Source: Mixia osmundae IAM 14324
Taxonomy: Eukaryota > Basidiomycota > Mixiomycetes > Mixiales > Mixiaceae
Direction of reading: 5' to 3'
DNA length: 64,000 bases
Assembly (NCBI RefSeq): GCF_000708205.1
Contig: NW_014575559.1
Location: 522,575 to 586,574, forward strand
Position numbers and translations under genes: made by a program. Below, in pieces: positions 45,768 to 57,200 of this stretch. The notes below the pieces were generated by a model that saw only the letters and a list, made by a program, of their open reading frames with translations, was not told where the DNA came from and made no database searches. Position 1 is the first letter of the stretch. Every line of letters begins with the position of its first letter.

Positions 45768-46911
45768 CTACTGCGTCTTGAAGATGCGTAATTCCTTTGA
45801 GTGCTTGTCTTTCCCCTTGGAAGCGCCGAGGACTTTACTCGCCACAGAGTTGGACGAGAAAGTGCTGTTGTGTGCGAGCGGTGTCCCTTTAACCCTCTGA
45901 GGCTGGTCCGGGTCCATGAGACTGCTATAACCTCTTCTGTTTGGATCTTTCTGTCGCTTTCGCAGACCTTCTCTGACTTTGTCCTCTGGTCGGACGACAA
46001 TGACCGGCACGGGCGATGTCGCCACACAGTATCTGCATGCTGACCGATCAGCATAGATAGCGAGCAGGCTCATCATGGACTTGCCGCGACGAGGAACCCA
46101 AGAAAGCACTCCTCCATACGCTATCCGATCGCCCGCGTGTTCCGACGACGAGCGAATCAGGTCGATAGATCTCGAGCATTCTCTGGATTGTACTCTGCAC
46201 TCTCCCGACGACGAACTCGAGGATGATCGACAGCTGACGGTCTTGGCCGTTCTTGCGCATGACGCTCTCTAGCACGGTCTGGGCTTCCCTCTTTGCTTCC
46301 TCTTGCGATTGTCGCCATGCGGCATAGGCTGACGTGCCTGGCTCGATGACCCGTAGGACGACGACCTCGTCGCCGTCATCGGTGAGAGCGTTGAGTGTCC
46401 ATTCTAGTGCATGGACAGAGTACTCGTTCAAGTCGGTTGCAACTAGGAAAGTACGAGCATCTCGCCCTCGGGTGTAGCCGAGTGATTTGACCTGCAGTGT
46501 GAACGAAAAGTCGACACCTGTCCCTCCGCCCGTCGACGTCTCGTCCTCTGCATCGAACGTATCGAAACCGACTCTCCGTTCGTAGCCTTGGACTTGGGCA
46601 GGATGATGACTTGAAGGTGATAAGGTTCCGCTGGTATGCTCGCTGAGCGAATTGGCAGGCGTCTTTGTCTGCCGGGCGAGTTCGAGCAATCGGGAAGTAT
46701 CCACGCTGCCATCTTGTGGTAGTGCAGCTTCGACTGGCAGATTGTACGCGGAAGATGTCGCTGGCGTGTCGGGCGTCGACAAGTTGGAATGCTTGAGAGC
46801 AGATTTGAGTGGCGGTGAGGTTGCCCTGTGTGGCTGATGTGCGCCGTGTATGATTGGCGGTGAGTTCAGACTGTTACGCCTCGATGACGATGCACTTCTC
46901 GAGCCTGCCAT
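45768..46911 (-). CDS. Universal stress protein (Usp) domain protein
   Basis: Exons 46911-46098 and 46039-45768 with a 58-nt intron (acceptor GGTCAG). A Ser/Pro-rich N-terminal region of about 150 residues precedes a Usp domain: TFLVATDLNEYSVHALEWTLNAL, EVVVLRVIEPG, LVVGTRGRS and, after splicing, YCVATSPVPVIVVRP. The GTRGRS...SPVPVIVV blocks are the usual ATP-binding loop of the family. A basic tail follows. Fungal proteins of this layout are little characterised. The start at MAGSRSASS is chosen because the frame upstream overlaps the 3' end of the alpha-arrestin gene. Confidence 0.82.
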
Positions 46912-47056
46912 CTCGCTGCCAAGCCCGCCAAGATCAAAGATTCTCGGGCTCTTCTTTATCAATTCGTCGCGTTCACTTTGATATTGTCCGGTCTGGGCCC
47001 GATCAGCTTGACGAGTCGGACCATGACTGCATCGCGACAACAAGATACTGAGAGAG

Positions 47057-48940
47057 CTAGTACGTGTACCTCGGAGGCGCCTGACGAGCGTCCGTGTGAT
47101 GTGACATATCCTCTTCCTCGTGCCTGATCGTACCTTGCGCACTGCCCGCGTAAGAAGGCGGTGGCAGAAACGCGCCATGAGCTCGATGCTGGTCATCACT
47201 CGTCACCGAGATAGGCGTTTCGGCCTCGAACTCGTCCTGGCTTGCCTCGAGTAATCCTTCGTCTCCTCTCGCTACTGGCGGTCCCTGCAGCGACAACATC
47301 GAAGGCGTATTGGCAAATGCGTACAGTCCATTCGTCTCGTTTGGACTGGTCCGTACAGTGCTCGCATCGATCAGATAGCTCGGCGAGTCGCCTTCGACAG
47401 AGGGCGGAGGCTCGTCGTCGTGTATCGTCGGCGGTGGCATCTGAGAGGACTCTGCGCCTGCAGATGCATCTTCATATCCGTCGAATTCGGCTTCATCGCC
47501 GTCTGCTGGCCAGGTCACGCCGGAGGACTCGCTATAGGTCGGGATGGCAGCCGAGATTGCATCCAGATCGGGTCGAGAATAGCCACCCATGTTGCCATCT
47601 ATCAGCCTTTGCTTCTCTGTTCGTGGGGCGGGATGGAGCGGCCGGTCGGGTACGATGACGATGCGCCGCTTGCAGGACCATTCGATTCTGTCACCGTCTC
47701 TTCCGTCAAGTCCGATGAGTATGTTGACATGGAAGTCTATGTCGTGCAGGATGGTCGATTGGGTGACCGTCTCGCAGACATCTAAGGGTTGCGCCTGCAG
47801 CCAGAGCCGCAGAAAGACATCTCGATCGGAAGAGAAGCGACATGATTTGCCAGATCGAGACATGACGACCTGATGATCAGAATCCCTGACGGGTAGAATG
47901 GGAAGCTCTGGTGCCTTCGACGAGCGTGTAGGGGAAGCTCTCACTCGTACTTCTCGAACCAGTTCGGCACTGACGCTTCTGAGCTTGAGCCGCTTGTCTC
48001 TGATCAGATCGGAATCTGGCGGAGGTATGCGAGCGGTCAACTTGATAGGCTCTGAGCGTGTGAATAGGGTCCTGTTCAAGCCAAATTGGGCCACGATGGG
48101 ATGCGAGAGCGCTATGCTCGCAGATGCAGCCGAACAAGTCTGACCTCGCCATTCATCGCCTGATGCGCCCGAGAAGCTCATTGTGTCTATTGATGCGGAT
48201 GCAGGTCGTGTGCGTGCAAGATGAACAGGGAGCGTCTTTTGCAAGGGCGCTTCGCCTTCGAGAGATACTTCGGCTGTGAGACTGTACACGAGAGACGAAT
48301 GAGCAAAGTGACAGCAGTGTGGCAGGTCGGACGTCATCGGACATTCGAACGGCAGCACGGCAGAAGGCAGACTGGGCTCCGGTCTGGCAGTAGTCGATGT
48401 TGAGGGCGCAGATCCGTCCCAGAGTATGTATCTTTGCTCACATAGCTCGATATCCTCGACGCCATCTGCTCGCTCCGTCCCGCGAAAGACGATAGCGACT
48501 CGCAAGATTCGTTTGGTCTTTGCGGCCACCCCGCTCGCCTTGATCTGTACTTCGCCTAGCAGTGACGCGGGCGTACAACCAAGCAAGCCTTTCTGGAAAC
48601 CGACAGCCGAAGGAGCGGGAGCGATGTTGATGAGGACACCGGCAGTGTCGACCGTTCCTGGGGCTTCGTAGATCGCTGGCACGGAATACGAAGGCGGCTG
48701 AGCCATCATTGCTTGCATATCGTCATCATCGAGGTCTGCACCGTCTTGCCACGTCAGCGAGACTTCATGACACTTGTGAGCGTCTCTGACCTGAACAAGT
48801 ATGCTATCAAGCTCTAGGCAGCCTCGGGGCACCGGCGTAAGACTGCCACTGGTGAGATAGACCGGCTGACGTGCTCGAGGAAAGATCGAAAGCGACACGA
48901 CGCGGTCGCTAAAAAGTCGTCGATCATCACGGGATTGCAT
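47057..48940 (-). CDS. Alpha-arrestin (arrestin-related trafficking adaptor)
   Basis: Intronless, 627 residues. Alpha-arrestins bring Rsp5/Nedd4 ubiquitin ligases to plasma-membrane transporters. The N-terminal arrestin fold begins at once (VVSLSIFPRARQPVYLTSGSL), with PFECPM and HSSLVYSLTAEVSLEGE. The C-terminal fold includes VAQFGLNRTLFTRSEPIKLTARI and a repeat of similar strands. PPxY ligase-binding motifs are QPPSYS near residue 83, PPPSYA and APPRYTY near the end. The tail is acidic and Ser-rich. The start codon ATG (48940-48938) overlaps the ATG of the divergent pseudouridine gene, so the real 5' UTRs must run into each other. Confidence 0.85.
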   Translation of the reverse strand: MQSRDDRRLFSDRVVSLSIFPRARQPVYLTSGSLTPVPRGCLELDSILVQVRDAHKCHEVSLTWQDGADLDDDDMQAMMAQPPSYSVPAIYEAPGTVDTAGVLINIAPAPSAVGFQKGLLGCTPASLLGEVQIKASGVAAKTKRILRVAIVFRGTERADGVEDIELCEQRYILWDGSAPSTSTTARPEPSLPSAVLPFECPMTSDLPHCCHFAHSSLVYSLTAEVSLEGEAPLQKTLPVHLARTRPASASIDTMSFSGASGDEWRGQTCSAASASIALSHPIVAQFGLNRTLFTRSEPIKLTARIPPPDSDLIRDKRLKLRSVSAELVREVRVRASPTRSSKAPELPILPVRDSDHQVVMSRSGKSCRFSSDRDVFLRLWLQAQPLDVCETVTQSTILHDIDFHVNILIGLDGRDGDRIEWSCKRRIVIVPDRPLHPAPRTEKQRLIDGNMGGYSRPDLDAISAAIPTYSESSGVTWPADGDEAEFDGYEDASAGAESSQMPPPTIHDDEPPPSVEGDSPSYLIDASTVRTSPNETNGLYAFANTPSMLSLQGPPVARGDEGLLEASQDEFEAETPISVTSDDQHRAHGAFLPPPSYAGSAQGTIRHEEEDMSHHTDARQAPPRYTY

Positions 48941-51166
48941 GCTTCTGCGGACGGCTTCCAGTCAGCGATGTAGACTGTCAATCACCCATGCTGCTGGAAC
49001 TACGGCCAGACTACACCAGCGAACTCGTCCTGCGTTCCTGCGATGCTCAGAGGAGGTGCTAGACGCGGTTGAACATCGTCGACCACTCGTCGCCCTCGAG
49101 ACTGCTATCCTCACCCATGGCCTGCCCTATCCGCGATCGCTACAGGTCTGCCTCCGTCTGGAACACCTCATCAGAGACCAAGGCGCGATCCCGGCTACAG
49201 TTGGCTTGATAGATGGCCAAGCCCTCGTCGGTTTATCTCAAGCTGAGCTCACTCGATTAGCCGAGCCAGCATCGTCGAAGCAAAAAGTCAGCAGAAGGGA
49301 CCTTGCAGCATGCCTCGCTTCTCGTACGCTAGGCGGCACGACCGTCTCGGCGACGATGATCTTGTCACACCTTGCTGGCATCAGTGTTTTCGCGACGGGC
49401 GGGATAGGCGGCGTGCACAGGGGGGCACAGAGCAGCATGGACATCTCTGCTGATCTCATCGAGCTCGGTCGGTGTCCCGTCACAGTCGTATCGGCAGGCA
49501 TCAAATCCATCCTCGACATTGGTCGCTCGCTCGAAGTACTCGAGACGCAAGGTGTCGCGGTCGCCACACTGGGCTCTTCTGCTGCCTTTCCGGCCTTCTA
49601 CTCGCCCACGAGTGGCTTCAACTCGCCTCTCCGCTTCGATACTGTGCAAGACTGCGCTCGAGCAATGCAAGCTGCCAGAGCTCTCAGGTTGGAATCAGGC
49701 ATGCTTCTCGCTGTGCCCATTCCTGAGCCGCATGCCAGCCGAGCGGCACCCCTTCAGGCAGCAGTAGAGCAAGCTATAGCCGAGAGCGAAGCGTCAGGAA
49801 TAGCTAGCAGCGGTAAAGAAGTCACACCTTGGCTACTCGGCCGTGTGAACGAATTGACACAGGGCCGATCTGTCGAGAGTAATGTGGCTCTCATCGAGAA
49901 CAATGTCACAGTAGCTGCTCAGCTCGCGAGAACCTATAGCGCTCTACTTGACCCTCCAGCACCTTCGCAGCCCCCCATCTCTGAGAGACCGAAAGAAATT
50001 TCAGACGCTAACAAAGTCAGGGGAACAATTGCAGTCATTGGCTGCATGGCTTTGGACATCACAAGCGTCATGCCAGCTTCAGCGCTCGTCAAGACGACAT
50101 ATGCTGGCACTGTCAAATTTTCGTTGGGAGGCGTGGCACGCAATGTCGCCGAAGCGGCCCACAAATTACTGCCAGGCGCGAATGTCGCACTCGTCGCACC
50201 GGTCAATGCGAACTTTGCCTCCCGTTATGCGATCGAAGCTATAGAGCAGCTGGGCATGCGAAGAGATGCTCTGTTGCCGTTGCAGACGAGCAGAGGCGTG
50301 GGCGTGGCGAACCTACTGCTCGACTCGCAGGGTCTTCTGCAAGCTGGCGTGGTCGATATGACCTCTGTCGAGCAAGTCACGGCTGAAGAGATCAAGAGCA
50401 AATTGAACGACGTTATCGACATGTCGAAGCGCTCGATAGCAATTTTCGATGCAAATCTGCGGCCTGAAGTCATTGCTTCCGTGCTAGCATATTGTCACGA
50501 AAGAGGCGTGGCAACGCTCTTCGAGCCTACATCGCTCGACAAAGCATCCCGGATATGTCATACCTTCCAGACGCAGCGGCAACCCAGGTTGTCGATGATG
50601 ACGCCAAATGCAATCGAGTTGCGCAGAATGTACGATACCTGCAGGAAAGTGCAGCTCGACCAAGAAGACAGATGGTTTGCTTCGATCGATCTGCTGGGCA
50701 TCGACTCAGACTTTCGCGCCAAATTAGACAGGCGTATGCCTCGTTGGATGCTCGATCAAGGCATACCCCAGCAGGCGATCTTTATGCTCGCTTTCGTCGA
50801 TACGCTCCTCGTCAAATGCGGCTCTCAAGGATTTCTGGTCGCCCATCGACTGAACGGACCTCAAGGCGCGAAAGAGGACAAGCACAGCGTGATCAATGAG
50901 CACCTGATGATGCAATACTTCCCGGCTGTCCCTGCCGAGATAGTGAACGATACCGGCGCGGGCGATTCGATGGCGGGCGCGTGGGCTGCAGCTTATGTTC
51001 AGAATGGCTTTGCATCCGCCGACGCCGTGCGCAAAGCGGCCCTGTATGCCCAGAGGTAGGTCGTCAGAGTCTTGCTGCTACAATGCTGACGGACGCAAGC
51101 AGGGCGGCGATTGCAAGCCTGCAGAGCGAGTCAGCAGTCGGCGATCTGACGCGCGTCATGTTGTAA
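48939..51166 (+). CDS. Bifunctional pseudouridine-5'-phosphate glycosidase / PfkB kinase
   Basis: Two exons, 48939-51055 and 51103-51166, joined over a 47-nt intron (AAL-YAQR to AAIASL). The N-terminal PsuG domain (about residues 30-340) has LETAILTHGLPYP, GGTTVSATM and FATGGIGGVHRG. It splits pseudouridine 5'-phosphate into uracil and ribose 5-phosphate. The C-terminal PfkB-family kinase domain (about residues 365-720) has GGVARNVAEAAHKL and NDTGAGDSMAGAW, and would phosphorylate pseudouridine, as bacterial PsuK does. Fusion of both steps is known in eukaryotes. The first 30 residues are rich in Arg, Ser and Thr without acids, as in mitochondrial presequences; this is inference. Confidence 0.9.
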
Positions 51167-51211
51167 AACGTTGCAGCGCTCGCAAGAGTGGCAGGCCTCA
51201 GGCTCAGTCTG

Positions 51212-52244
51212 ATGAGATTCTATGACATCGGATCCAATCTCTCCGATCCTGGTCAGCAATGACGCTCCCTCGCAGCTGCACTCGATCTGACGATGCCCAA
51301 TCGCAGTCTTTCGTGGAATTGTGCGTGGCAAGCGAGCGCACCAAGATGATCTGTCGCACGTCATGTCCAGAGCGGCAGCAGCTGGTGTCCGAGGTCAGAT
51401 GCTCACCGGCGACAGCTTGGAAGGGTCGAGAGAAGCGGTAGACCTGGTCAAGAAGCTCAGCAAGTCAAGTGACATGCAGCTCTCTGCTACCGTGGGCTGC
51501 CATCCCTGTCGGGCTACAGAGCCCTACAAGCATGCTAGAGGGCCTGACGGCTACTTCGACGATCTGCGAGCACTCATAGAAGCAGACATTGCCGCTCGCA
51601 AACAGGGTCAACCTAGACGAGTGGCTGCAGTGGGCGAATGTGGCTTAGACTACGATCGACTGGAGCATGCCGAGCGCGCAGCACAGCTCGACATGTTTCC
51701 GCGACACTTTGCGCTTGCACGGGAGTTCAAGCTGCCGTTGTTCCTGCACTCGCGAACGAGCGAGGCTCATGTTGATTTTGTGCGCATACTCAATCAGTCA
51801 GGCGACGCCCATCAGCTTCCTGGCGTCGTGCACTCTTTCACAGGCACGGTAGCTGAGGCCAAAGAGCTGATCGATCTGGGTCTGTACATCGGTGTCAACG
51901 GCTGCTCGCTCAAGACGGCGGAGAACCTCGAAGTGGTCAAGTCATTGCCACTCGACAAGCTGCTACTCGAGACTGACGCGCCATGGTGCTCCATCACCTC
52001 GACATCCGTTGCTACACCTCTTCTTGACGATTTTCCAGCGGGTATGGCCCCTATCTGGCGACCTTCATCCGTGAAGAAGGAGAGATGGGCAGCTGACAAG
52101 ATGGTCAAAGGGCGCAACGAGCCTTGTACGATTGGCCAGGTAGCCCATGTCGTTGCCAAGCTGCACAGTGTACCACTCGACGTGCTAGCTGAGCAAGTCT
52201 GGCGCAACACTCAGGCTCTATTGCATCCGAGCGAGTCTGTTTGA
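51212..52244 (+). CDS. TatD-family nuclease (TATDN1 type)
   Basis: Exons 51212-51251 and 51307-52244 with a 55-nt intron; splicing gives MRFYDIGSNLSDPVFRGI, the normal start of eukaryotic TATDN1 proteins. Metal-binding and core motifs: TVGCHPCRA, AVGECGLDYDRL, LPLFLHSR, VVHSFTGT, NGCSLKT and LLLETDAPWC. The fold is a metal-dependent amidohydrolase-type barrel that acts as a DNase, linked to DNA fragmentation and repair. Starts 45 bp after the stop of the pseudouridine gene on the same strand. Confidence 0.92.
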
Positions 52245-52320
52245 CACCAACCAGCTTGCCAAGTCACGTGAGCTGCTCCTTTTGTGCTTTGGCGCTTGCC
52301 CGCCTGAGATTTGTGGTCGG

Positions 52321-54215
52321 ATGCCTGCCTCTGTCCGCCATTTAGGCATCGAGCTTGCCTTGGCAAAGCGATTTGTGCGATGCAGGGGCATCGACTGCAG
52401 TAGGTTGGGGCACAGAAAGCAAAGCAGCTCTGCCGTCAATGTTGCACAGAGAGATGGCGCAAGGACATCCTCTCACGTCGTCTTGTCGCCTTCCTTACAG
52501 GCAAAGGCCAAGCTCAGGCGGATGTCCGATACGATTGAAGCTCAAGGTCTACTCCCATGTCGTGCTGCACTTCTCCGGCGGCTACAGCAAGCTCATGATG
52601 CCATCTCTGCCAAAAGACGGCCTCAAGTCGCCATCGTCTATGCTCGCACTCAGGCAGACGAAGGCTACCGCCTTGTCTCCGACCTACTTGACAACTCCTT
52701 TGCCTCGGATCAGACGAGCAACAGGCGACTGCACGACCGGAGAGACCATCTGGCGTCGGGCTTGTTAAGGCTCAGGTCGGTCTGCCTCCCCTCTGTAGGC
52801 CGTCATAGGCTCAGCAGCATGGCCACAGCCGAGATGCATCATCTTCAGACAATGGCTCGTCCACCCTGCAGCTGCACAGGGACCAGTATAGCGCAGACTG
52901 CGATTATCTCGAATGCGTGGTTGGTACGCGCCCGATACTCGCTCTCGCTCGAGCTGACAGACCGTCTTCAGATGGTGAGCTGGCAGACAGACAGCTGGAC
53001 GAGCTTCTGCTGTGCACCAACGTGCTCGTCCTAGTACAGCCAGATACTCTTCTCTCGCCCTGGAGAGACCTCATTGCCTCGCTAGGGCCTCGCAAAGGCC
53101 TCGTCTTTGCACTCGTCTCAACGCCAACCGTATCCGATGACCAGCTGTCACGAATCGAGCATGATTGGGCAGACCAATTGGACTTCCCGCCGCCGTCAGT
53201 CAGACCAGAAGTGCTCGCACTGGCGCCGGAAGTGAATGCACGATTGGTTCAGCTGCATCCACTGATCCATCCACGCAGCGATGAGGATCTGAGTGCCCTA
53301 ACGAATATACAAGGCCTTGTAGCAAGCGTCAGAACACGTGTCGTCGCAGACACCGTCGACAAGGTCTCCTCGCTTGAGCTGGCAAGACGAATGCTGAGAA
53401 ACCACGCCCGAGACGCCCAGCGGTATCGCAACGAAACAAATCACCGAGTAGAACTGATCAGGAAAGAAACAGAGACCTCACGCGCACTGGCGCCTTCATC
53501 GGACCTTCGCAGAGCTTTCCCCTGGACCAGACTACCTCTTGGTCTCAGCGACGATCTGCTTCCCTTTATGTCTATCGTGGCGCAAACCTGGAACAACGAA
53601 GTAGCAAAGAAGCTCGTTTTTCTAGCCGGTCGTCTGGCCGCAGACCGGGATGTTCGCTCGTCGGCCGCAATCAAGCTGGCTGCAACGGTCGACAATCTCG
53701 ATCCAACCACAAGCCTTCCTGCAACCTTGCATAACCAGCTCCGCCAAGCTGAGATCAGACCCGCACTGGACATTCAATGTCTCGCAGCGCCAGTTGCACA
53801 CAGACGTGCGCAATTTCTTGCTGCCGGTGGACCAGCAGAGCGACTCGTCGTGCGCGCCCAACGAGCGTCTATCGAATTCTGGGCGTTAGCCTCGAGTTCG
53901 GCCTTTTTGGGCTACTACCTCCAGCTCATCGGTGTAGCAGTGCAGAGCACAGGCATTGGCGTGGGTCTAGCTGGCCTCGCTATCGCTGCCTGGCGACTAC
54001 AAGGCCGCTGGACGAAAGCCATGCTGCGTTGCGACCAAGATGCGAATCGCATCGCGAAGGGTCTGTCGTTTGATATTCAGCATGCTGCCGACGCGACTCT
54101 CGACCAATCCGTTCTGACTGTCGAATCCATACTCTGCACGACTGGCGAGAACATTCTGGCTGAGAGGCAGCGTTCGATGCAGCAGACCTGCGCAGACGTT
54201 CAACAGATCGATTAA
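52321..54215 (+). CDS. Mmc1-like mitochondrial protein (tentative)
   Basis: The last exon (at least 52917-54215) is a clear frame that ends CADVQQID. It has helices such as SLELARRMLRNHARDAQRYRNE and a hydrophobic pair near the C-terminus (EFWALASSSAFLGYYLQLIGV, GIGVGLAGLAIAAWRLQ). This order resembles the C-terminal, dynamin-like part of fungal Mmc1 proteins, as far as I can judge from memory. Upstream, the frame QHGHSRDASSSDNGSS continues it after an acceptor near 52810. A further exon with LLPCRAALLRRLQQAHDAI lies around 52550-52700. The join between these exons was not resolved, and the start at 52321 is only the first plausible ATG. Confidence 0.55.
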
Positions 54216-54220
54216 AGATA

Positions 54221-57200
54221 TCACAACAGGTGGTTTCTAGGTACAATGCCATTGCCCGTGTCCGAAGCGACGTAAACCCACTGCTCGTTGGCTTGTCCCT
54301 GAAGGACGATGACCTCCTCGCCTTCTGCTAGGGACAGCTCGCCAGGTACTTCTGCGTCAAATGCGCACCGCGCATGCATAACGACCGGCGGGCTGTCTTC
54401 CTCTGCGCTTGTTTGCCGGACGGCTTCGTCCGGCTCAGCTGTCATGATCGAGCTGGCACAGCTCTCATTATCCTCCTTGCCGCTTGCGATCGCCTGCGCC
54501 GCCATCGCCTTCATCGATGCTATCACCACTGGACTTTTGCTCATATCAGCGTCACGGAGAGCCTTGTGCTTTTGCGCTTGCTTGCGTTGTCTGCTCGTGA
54601 TCAATGCAAGGATGCCAAGGATGAAGGACACGCCGGCCATGATGACGCCAAGGGAAATAGCGATTGAGATAGCAATAATGGCTGCATCCGACAAACGATC
54701 TGCTTGACACGTCAGTTGGGCCATGCACAATGTCCTGCCGCTCACGATGCGAAAAGAGTGAATCAAGCGGCGCTGGAAATGAGAGCGACGCTATGGCGCC
54801 AATTGTGCCATCGCTTGTGGTCGTTTGAAGATATGGGTACCACTGATCTCCATCAAAGAGGGCAGCGCTAAGATTGCCAAATGCTGAGGGAAGGTATCCT
54901 GTCACAAACAGCATTCGATCCTGCTCGAGCAGACCGTTGCTTTCGTGTAAGCTCGACATCGGCAGGACAGACATATGCTGGATGACGCCGCCATTGCTGA
55001 ATGGCGTTGCGATAGACAAGAATGATTGCCCGTTGAAGAAGGACAGGTAGGGCAACGCGTCGTCGCTCGAGGCGCCTGCAATAAAGACTTTGCCGACCTG
55101 GTAGTCGTCGACCGTAACAGCTGAAGCTGGTCCGGGCAGGTCCGAAGGTGGCATATTTGCCCAATCGGCCGCCTGCGCATCCCACTGGGCGATGTTGCTT
55201 GTTGTATTCAGCGTGAAGGATCCGACAACATACGCTACGGCATCCTTGCCGCTGACCGCCCAAGCAATATCGCTCACGTAGCCCTGAAGTCCGTTGCGCA
55301 TGCTGGACCACTGCTTCGCATTTTCGTCCCATGAGCAGATGCTATAGCAAGGCATTGCGCCTGCTGATTCGAAGAGACCGCCGACAAGCACAGTCGACTG
55401 ATCTCGCGGATTGTATGACACGGCATTGACGATGACGTCCGAAGCATCGTACGGCTGTAAGGCTTGCGCCATTGGAGACCATTGCAGCGTATTTAGCTCG
55501 TATGCTGAGAAGCCTTGACTTCCTGTTGCGTCATTGTGAAAGTCGCCACCAACGTAAAGTAAATTCTCTGTGATGCTTAACGAGCGGACTGATCCCACAA
55601 TAGCTTGCCCAAAAGAAGTACTCGCATTGGTGTGGATGTCGAACGCTAGCAGACTGACTGATCCATCTTGCGCAATAAAGTCCCCGCCCAGGATCATCGT
55701 CTCATGCGAGTGATTAGACCAGAAGACAGCTGCAGCGACTTCTGGTGCGCTGACATTCGAGAACAAACTGGCTGGAATTGGTGCACTGGGTATACTGGCA
55801 CGTGCGCGCAGATTTCTGGTGTGGCCAAAGAGCTCACGCGAGAAGGCGCGCACAGAATGCTTCAAAGTCTGCGCGCGTGTGACGAGCGTCTCTAGCGCAT
55901 TGACGTGACTGCTCGTAGCTGCTGACAGACCCAAAGATTCAATCGGCAGGAGCTGATTGCGCCCCTGCGATGTTTGTTCGAGAAATGCCGACTGAGATGC
56001 AGAGCTCTGCGAAGCTGCTCGGATAGAGCCGGCAAGATAAGTGGGCGATGATTTGTCAAAGGCATCAGTAGACATGCTAGACATTGCTGTGACATTGCCG
56101 AGCAGCAATGCGTGCACCGAGCTCCATGTGCCCGAAACAGGACTGAAGCTCGACAGCGCACCGGAGCTTGCGACTAGTATTGCTGCCTCGTGTCCATCGG
56201 AGCTGATGGCTAGCAGGGTAGGCGCAGTCGATGGACCGCCTGACGGCAAAGGGGCCCAGACATCAGAATCAGAAGCGTAGGCTCGTTGCGCAAGACCGTC
56301 GAGATTGCTTGGAGCGCCAGAGAAGGTTTGAGTGAATTGACCAGCGGCAAAGACTTGGCCGGCATAGGCGACGATGCTGTCGACTGAGCCTTGAAGCCCA
56401 CTGTCGCTGCTACTGGGACCTGCATTCGCAGACAGTACTAAAATTGATTCGCTTGCGGCTGATGACGCGTTGGTATAGACAAAGTCTCCAGCGAGCAAGA
56501 TATGCTTATTGTCATCTGCGACCACGATACTGGTGATGCTGGCCCCCGCGCTTATTGCAAGTCCGATATCATCGAATGGTGTCGATTGACTGACAGCGCC
56601 GTCCGCTGATTGAACGCCGTTGCTTGTATCATACTGGAATAGAGCCAAGCCGACAGCATTTGCTGAGCTTCCGTTAGGCGTTACTGCCATCAGGTGTAGA
56701 CTGGTTGCGCTGAGAGCAGATCTCAAATCTCTTTTGACGAGCGAACCTGAATACTGTGGCCTGAGAACGACTGAGATCGGCTTTGCGTTCTCATTGGTGC
56801 GTAGAAAGCCAGAATAGACTTTCCAAAGCTTTGCTTGGGGCTGCAATAAGATGGATTGCGTCGCAAGCGTGTGGCCTGTCGCTGTGCTGATAACCGCAAT
56901 TGTTACGGCTGCATGATCACAGTGGCCCAACGCAGCACAGGGAGGCGCGTTGATGGTGAGGTCATAATTGCCCGATTGAGCAACGTAGGGCGTCATGACA
57001 AGCTCAGCTGAAGGTAATGCTGCCAATTCGTCCGCTGCAATGTTCATATGGTTGCTGAGAGTCAGATCAGTGTTGAGCTGAACGTCTGAAGATGCGCGTT
57101 GAGCGCCAATACCCGTCGAGCAGGTCCAACTTTGTATGCCAGACGCGTAGACGTCGGAGCCAGTACTGAGAAGCTGCAATAGATGCAGACCTGCGCCGGG

